Positions 16,502 to 22,105 of a DNA stretch of 22,105 nt are shown here, in pieces. Source of the DNA: Basidiobolus heterosporus B8920 (taxonomy: Eukaryota; Basidiobolomycota; Basidiobolomycetes; Basidiobolales; Basidiobolaceae); contig JNET01033408.1 in assembly GCA_000697455.1 (NCBI GenBank), positions 1-22,105 on the forward strand, read 5' to 3'. The first letter of the stretch is position 1; each line of letters opens with the position of its first letter. The notes beneath the pieces were generated by a model. That model ran no database searches, was not told the DNA's origin, and saw nothing but the letters and a program-made list of their open reading frames with translations. Both the position numbers and the translations under genes were made by a program.

Positions 16502-19500
16502 ATGGGCATACCGACAGTTCTCATGGTGGCGGAGAAGCCTTCTCTGGCTCAAGCCATAGCCAAGATACTTTCTAACGAGCAGGTATATCATTGCCATAAC
16601 ATAGACCGGTTCTCTCGAAACCACATTAATCACCTTGTCAGGCGATATCAAGACGTTCTGTTTCAGCCACTTGTCCTGTATGGGAATACCAAGGGGTATT
16701 TTTCGGTAAACCTGCCAAGTTCAAGGTGACTTCGGTCGCCGGACACATCTATACTTGTGATTTCCCTAGAGAGTACAATAATTGGGATAGTGTGGAACCG
16801 GCGAAATTGTTTGATGCTCCAACCATCAAACTAGAAGCCAATCCTAAGGTATTTCCGTGGAAGGAACCCAACCATATTCTTGCAGAGACTAACCCTACTC
16901 TCTCGCTAGTCTCACATATGTAAACATTTGGAGGTGGAGTCCAAAGGAGCGGATTATCTCGTTCTTTGGTTAGATTGTGATCGAGAAGGAGAGAATATAT
17001 GTTTTGAAGTGATCGAAGTGACAAAGAAAAATCTCTCTCGTCCCACTAACGCCAAAGGTTCTAAAAGAAAAAACATTTACAGAGCGAAGTTTTCAGGTAC
17101 TAAACTCATCCCTTCCTAAGTAATATCCCCCTCATAGAGTAACCCATTCGCCTGTTTTTCATATTCAGCAATCACCTCTACCGACATCAAAAAGGCCATG
17201 AGTAAATTGGTCTCTCCCAATCGAGATGAGGCCAGGGCAGTGGATGTTAGACAGGAGCTTGACCTAAAGGTATAGCTAAAAATCGGGTTTTTTTTGGCTA
17301 GTCGCAGTGTGACTAACTAAATCTAGATCGGCTGTGCTTTTACCAGACATCAGACACGTTATTTCCAGGGCAAGTACGGAAATCTTGACTCGAATCTTGT
17401 GAGTTTCGGTCCATGCCAGACACCAACGTACGTATACCTGGAATGCTTGATCTAGTAGCCAGTCCAATCATTCCTAACCCCTATGCACCACGCAGTCTAG
17501 CGTTATGCGTCAAGCGCCATGACGAGATTCTTTCATTTGTGCCCCAATCGTTTTGGACACTGCAGGCCCAAGTTTCTGCCGGAGGGCCCTTGACACTGGT
17601 CGGTGAGCGAGGAAGAATATTTGATCGCAAAAAGGCCTTCGATATCAGTGAAAATCTGAAGAACATGAAGGAGGCCAGGTAGGAAGGAATCTATCGCTCG
17701 GAAGTAACCTTTCGTCAATATTGATGTTGTGTTCTAGGGTCGTCAAAGTAACAACCGAGCGGAAAAGCGTGTCACGGCCACACGCGCTGAACACTGTAGA
17801 ATTGTTGAAGGGAGCTTCTGTAGGCTTGGGCATTGGGCCTCACGAAACAGTAAGAACAATCGAGGAATCATGTTACGCATGTCTAGGCTAATGGAATTTA
17901 TGTGGTAAATGTGGTAAAAGATGCAAATCGCTGAACGACTATACATCCAGGGGTACATCAGTTATCCCAGAACTGAAACTTCGAAATACCCCAAGAATTT
18001 CGATCTCAAGGAAGTCTTGAAAACTCAGGTGGACCATCCACTCTGGTTAGTGCGCTCTCTGCAGTCGTGCGCTTTCCTTGTTGTTAACCACCCGATGTTG
18101 TTGTAGGGGCCGAGATGCCAGTGCGCTTCTCAAAGACGGATTCACCACGCCAGAAGGCGGCCATGATGCAGGTAAGCATGAGACCACCAGAACAAGTCAA
18201 CGGTCCACTCAACTAACCATGCGCATTACAAACAGGCGACCATCCTCCAATGTAAGTAGCCATTCAAGTGGTTCATTAGAAACTGTGGCTAACGTTGGCT
18301 CCAAGCACTCCTATGGCTATGGCAACCGAGTACGAGCTTAGCGGGGATAGCTGGCGCCTCTATGATTATATCACCAGATATTTCATTGGGACGCTTCTTC
18401 CCAACATGAAGTATCTGAAGACCTCAGTGCTCTTCGAGATTGGCCAGGAGAAATTCTCTTGTACTGGGAAGCGAGTCATCACCCCTGGGTTTACTTCAGT
18501 GATGCATTGGAAGACCCTCCAGGATGAGAATATCTCGAGTGAAATACAGGAAGGCAAGACGTTTGCAGTCAGTGGCGTGGCCGCCAAGGAGGGAAAAACC
18601 TCCCCGCCGGAATACTTGAGTGAGAGTGATGTGATTGGCTTGGTAAGGTCGCTTCGGTTCCAGTAGATGATCACACGTTTAACCTGACTTTGGACCCGTT
18701 AGATGGAGAAGCATGGCATTGGAACTGATGCCAGTATGGCCGTTCATATATCCAATATATGCCAGCGGAATTACGTCCAGGTAAGTAGCTGATCTGACCA
18801 AGTACGCGACCACCCTTTCCAATTCTTTTTCCCACGAAGGTTCAAGGAGCAAAGCGGTACCTAGTACCCAGCAATCTCGGCATCGTGCTTATTCATGGCT
18901 ACCGTATCCTTTCATAACGCAGTTCACTTTTGTCGCCAACATCATTTCCAGTCCCCCTTAACTCGCTAAATATAGAAAAAATCGATCCCGAATTAGCCTT
19001 ACCAACGTAAATTTCCCCCACTGAATTGCGCTTTGTTTGGCATCAGCACTCATCCATTTGCTTTCATTCCAGACTTCGTTCTAACATGGAGAAGAAGATC
19101 AGCCTCATCGCCACTGGCGAGGCGGATTACCAAAAGGTTCTCCAAGAAGTGATGGAGATTTTCCGCGTGAAATTCTTGTCATTCTTGGCAAAGGTATGAG
19201 CTGTGATGTATACACTAGGTGCCGTATGTATCGGTCTGGATAACCAACCCAATCTGTAGATTGACAAGATGGATGAACTATTTGAAGCCACCTTCTCACC
19301 TTTAGCTAGCTCTGGCAAACCCTTTTCGAAGTGTGGAAAATGCCGTCGATACATGCATTACATCTCCTTGAGACCGGCCAGACTTCATTGTCGTACATGT
19401 AACGAAACGTATTCACTTCCACCCAACGGTAACATTAAGGTACTCTTTCGGACTTGACCAACCCCCCTCGTCTCGATTTCCTTCCTAACCCTTTCACTCA

Positions 19501-20469
19501 ACCACCCGTTCTTTAGTTGTACAAGGAACTTACCTGCCCAATCGACAACTTCGAGCTAGTCTTGTTTACTACCGGTAGTAAAGGAAAGGGATATCCTGTA
19601 TGCCCAAATTGCTACAACGATCCACCGTTTGAGAAGATTGCGGCAGGTATTCATCGCTGAACTTCAATCTACACTGAACTTCTAGATTCACCCACCACCC
19701 ACCTCTACAATAGGTATGGGATGTAATCATTGTCCTCATCCGACCTGCCCACATTCGTTGACTGTAAACGCCATCACCAGTTGTCCTGATGAAAGTTGTC
19801 AAGGTGTGATGGTACTTGATGGTACATCTGCCCCAAGATGGAAGGTACCTTCATGGAAATCTCCTTGCCTTGATCCCAAGTCTGATTTCTAACCATTTTG
19901 GTTCAGCTCGGATGTAACACCTGTAACCTTGTCTCGAATTTCACCGATTCTGTACACCGTATCCTTTGAAAATTTCCAACCTTTTCCCCTCCACGATGCT
20001 CATACTTGTCCCTTCCTTAACCAAATGAAATTAGAGGTCTCCCTGGATGACAATATATGTGAAGACTGTACCGCCAAACTGGTGACCATCTCATTCCAAA
20101 AGAAAGAAGGGAAAGAAGATCTGACCGGCTGTATCGTATGTGATGATGAGATCGATCTTTTAATCGAAACCAAGTAAGTTCCCTTATGATTTCGAGGTCT
20201 AGGGTCTAGGGTCTGGGGTATAGGCATAGGCATAGGCATAGGCCTTAGGGTTTCCTGTATTTTCCGGATTTCTTACTTGTTACTTAAAAAGGTTCGCTCG
20301 TACTGGTCGTTATCGTGGCAGAGGTGGTCGTCGTGGTCGTGGAAGAGGCAGAGGTAGAGGCCGAGGCAAAGGTAGGGGAAGAGGAAGAGGTGGTAGAAGG
20401 GGTGGTAGGGGAGGTCCTGAAGAACCAATGGGTAAGCCCTCTGGGATGTCTTTAAGTGACTACTTTTAG
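16502..20469 (+). CDS. TOP3B: DNA/RNA topoisomerase III beta with C-terminal RGG tract
   Basis: Type IA topoisomerase, 872 aa (human TOP3B 862). Exons: 16502-16582, 16642-16848, 16910-17096, 17169-17269, 17327-17427, 17496-17678, 17738-17849, 17921-18045, 18107-18171, 18236-18251, 18306-18642, 18703-18780, 18840-18903, 18976-19006, 19073-19193, 19260-19439, 19517-19646, 19714-19844, 19907-19958, 20035-20173, 20292-20469. TOPRIM residues are present: AEKPS with Glu11, and LDCDREGEN with Asp118, Asp120 and Glu122. The catalytic Tyr339 is in [33 protein letters not shown] and [11 protein letters not shown] follow. Cys-pair zinc ribbons fill about 605-800 (CGKC, CRTC, CPNC, CNHC, CNTC, CEDC, CIVC). 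Residues 819-855 are an RGG/RG tract, and the end SLSDYF parallels the human tail. Animal TOP3B acts on DNA and mRNA with TDRD3. Weakest splice: exon 19/20. An in-frame ATG at 16430 is an alternative start. Confidence 0.93.
20198..20243. repeat. Two short tandem repeats inside the last TOP3B intron
   Basis: Three TCTAGGG-like 7-mers (20198-20218) run almost directly into four exact ATAGGC hexamers (20220-20243). They explain why this intron (20174-20291) is 118 nt where most others in the gene are 54-77 nt. Confidence 0.85.
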
Positions 20470-22105
20470 ACCACATCTCAAGTATCAATCTCATCTGCTC
20501 CCATCATCCCATCTCCAGTGTCCCTATAACCATAGAAGTGAATTGATGAAGTTTCAAAATCCCAATGAACTGATCAATAAATCTGGATTTATTCAATTCT
20601 ATCCAATCTTAAAATATATTGCTAGTATGAGACCTAACCTTGATACCCAACAACTATGTATGGTGGTTCTTTGATACCATCAGCATCAAGTTTTAGTGGG
20701 TTTGGTTGGCTTGTTCCCAAGTATCTGATTTTCTTGCAGGGAAGAAGAGAAAAGCCACAGTAATCTCTGTGACTTATAGTTATTGTTGTAGCATATTAGA
20801 CTACTCATAGGCTACTTTGTGTCACTGGAAAATTGATTGATAATTGTAGCTGCAGCACTATTATTTGCTGAATCTAGCTCATATGTAGTATGGGCAATAC
20901 TGGGTACAATGTCTAAAATGTCAACTAAATCAAGACATTCCAATTCTTTTTCTTATTGCTTTTTTGCATATAGCTCTATGAGTACCTAGGCAATCCTGCT
21001 ATGTGCAGGCTAAACAGTATTAGAACCAAAACACTTGGACTGTTAGATTTGATTGCTAATTGGTAATATTCATTGTGCTATTAGGTTTTCAAGTGTACTC
21101 CTTGCATGCCTGTATCAGGTAAGCCATATCCTTTTGACATTTTATCCAGCAAGATATCTTATTAATTAGTGAAGTATTTGCTAATTGATATATAAGCAAG
21201 AATATGTTGAAATTCACATAACTTAGCACCTGATGATTCATACTTGATCTTATCCCTACTATATTTTACTTACCAGCTTCCTCTCACACAAATTTGCACT
21301 TGGGTTTCAATTGGAATACTTTTACTAACTTACAAATACCCTGAATACTTGACATACTCAAACATGTCTCAATGATGCTAAGCTTGCACACATGTTGGAG
21401 AGACATTTCTTAACACATCCTACATGTTGCTTTGTCTACTTCTTGACAAAAGTGTAAAAGCTAACCTTACATTTAATAAATCTACAAGTGAAAACCACAT
21501 ATTCTTCTAATCCTCCAAATTACTACCATTAACCCCCAAAATCTCAAAACAGAATTACGCTAGTAGCAGCAGAACTCTAGTAATTAAGATGGATAGAAAT
21601 CTTACTTTAGGTATTAGTGGTTTTATACATGTATATATTAGGGATTTCTTCTGCCAATAAGTATTCTCATTTTTCATCATGAAAGCATTTTCTTGATCTT
21701 TTAGCCATCAATCATCTTCACAGTCAAGTATGGTATAGTTGGAATATTGCATCCTTAGTGCATACTTTTTGAGATTACATTATATTAGCAACTTTAACAT
21801 ATACTTTTCAGCCCTTGGGTGAGGAATCAATTATCCATTTCTGATCTGGAATATTGTAGAACATTCCAATAGCTTCAGGGAAAATCTTGGATCTGTAAGT
21901 GCATCAAGACTATAGCTAAGTGAGAAAGGAATAAAAATATCAATAAAGGATAGTAATAATAATATGGCTAGGTAAGGTAATATAAGGTAAGAAAATTCAA
22001 GGTGTTGGTGGGTAGCATAGCAGCCCCACTGCAATGGTGCCAGCCTGCCACACTCATATAACAGTATTTTTGTGCTTAGCATACTGGTACATTTACTGAC
22101 TTAGC
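20470..22105. other. CpG-depleted, AT-rich region without recognisable genes (candidate methylation-decayed repeat)
   Basis: The first 100-200 bp should be the TOP3B 3' UTR; the rest has no supportable gene. The only frame of note, 83 codons on the minus strand at 21831-22082, shows no conserved motif. By eye there is one CpG (21558-21559) in the whole stretch, and it is rich in TG and CA dinucleotides. Other spacers in the window show a CpG every 30-50 bp. Such loss is typical of long-methylated repeats. I found no terminal repeats, polyprotein motif or known element family within the window, so the repeat nature is inference. Confidence 0.6.
20576..20581 (+). terminator. Candidate poly(A) signal of TOP3B
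   Basis: AATAAA 107 nt past the stop codon at 20469, already inside the CpG-poor stretch. Confidence 0.4.

Noticed and set aside
20220-20243. ATAGGC repeats as telomeric sequence
   Set aside because: Four copies inside a spliced intron and not a known telomere unit; a simple microsatellite is the better explanation.
21831-22082. 83-codon minus-strand frame with hydrophobic stretch
   Set aside because: AT-rich composition accounts for the hydrophobic residues. It lies in the CpG-poor region and shows no motif.
20470-22105. Transposable element of a named family
   Set aside because: CpG loss suggests a repeat, but no terminal repeats, target-site duplication or element protein could be recognised, so no family is assigned.

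Overview
The window looks like nuclear DNA of an early-diverging fungus (Mucoromycota or Zoopagomycota grade; genus not resolved). Pointers are fungal-type proteins (a Pcl/Pho80-class cyclin and a Caf16 ABC ATPase), very many short GT-AG introns (39 placed, 54-162 nt, often with a CTAAC-like branch site), and two genes that standard yeasts lack: a DHCR24-type sterol delta24-reductase and DNA/RNA topoisomerase III beta.

Layout. The left part is on the minus strand: an HSL-family esterase cut by the left edge (1-909), an intronless sterol delta24-reductase (1399-3171) and a small unrecognised 115-aa protein (4534-4881). They are separated by long spacers holding small tandem repeats, including a 13-bp satellite at 3535-3625. 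In the middle, CAF16 (6309-7365, plus) converges with D-xylulokinase (7511-9314, minus). The kinase in turn shares a 239-bp divergent promoter with NAA38, the small LSM-fold NatC subunit (9554-9909, plus).

The right half is all plus strand: a four-finger C2H2 protein (10812-11402), a Pcl-type cyclin (12482-13517), NAT9 acetyltransferase (14115-15220), the complex I subunit NDUFB11/ESSS (15491-16083), and a 21-exon TOP3B (16502-20469) with a full catalytic core, zinc ribbons and a C-terminal RGG tract. The genes are not an operon or a pathway cluster. They are ordinary housekeeping and regulatory genes, each with its own promoter and, for most, a candidate AATAAA signal.

The strangest stretch is the right end. 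From the RGG exon of TOP3B to the window edge (about 1.74 kb) I count a single CpG, while the other spacers have many. This looks like long-term 5-methylcytosine decay of a silenced repeat, although no element family could be recognised. All exon models were built by eye from splice signals, reading phase and remembered homologues. No alignment or search was run.
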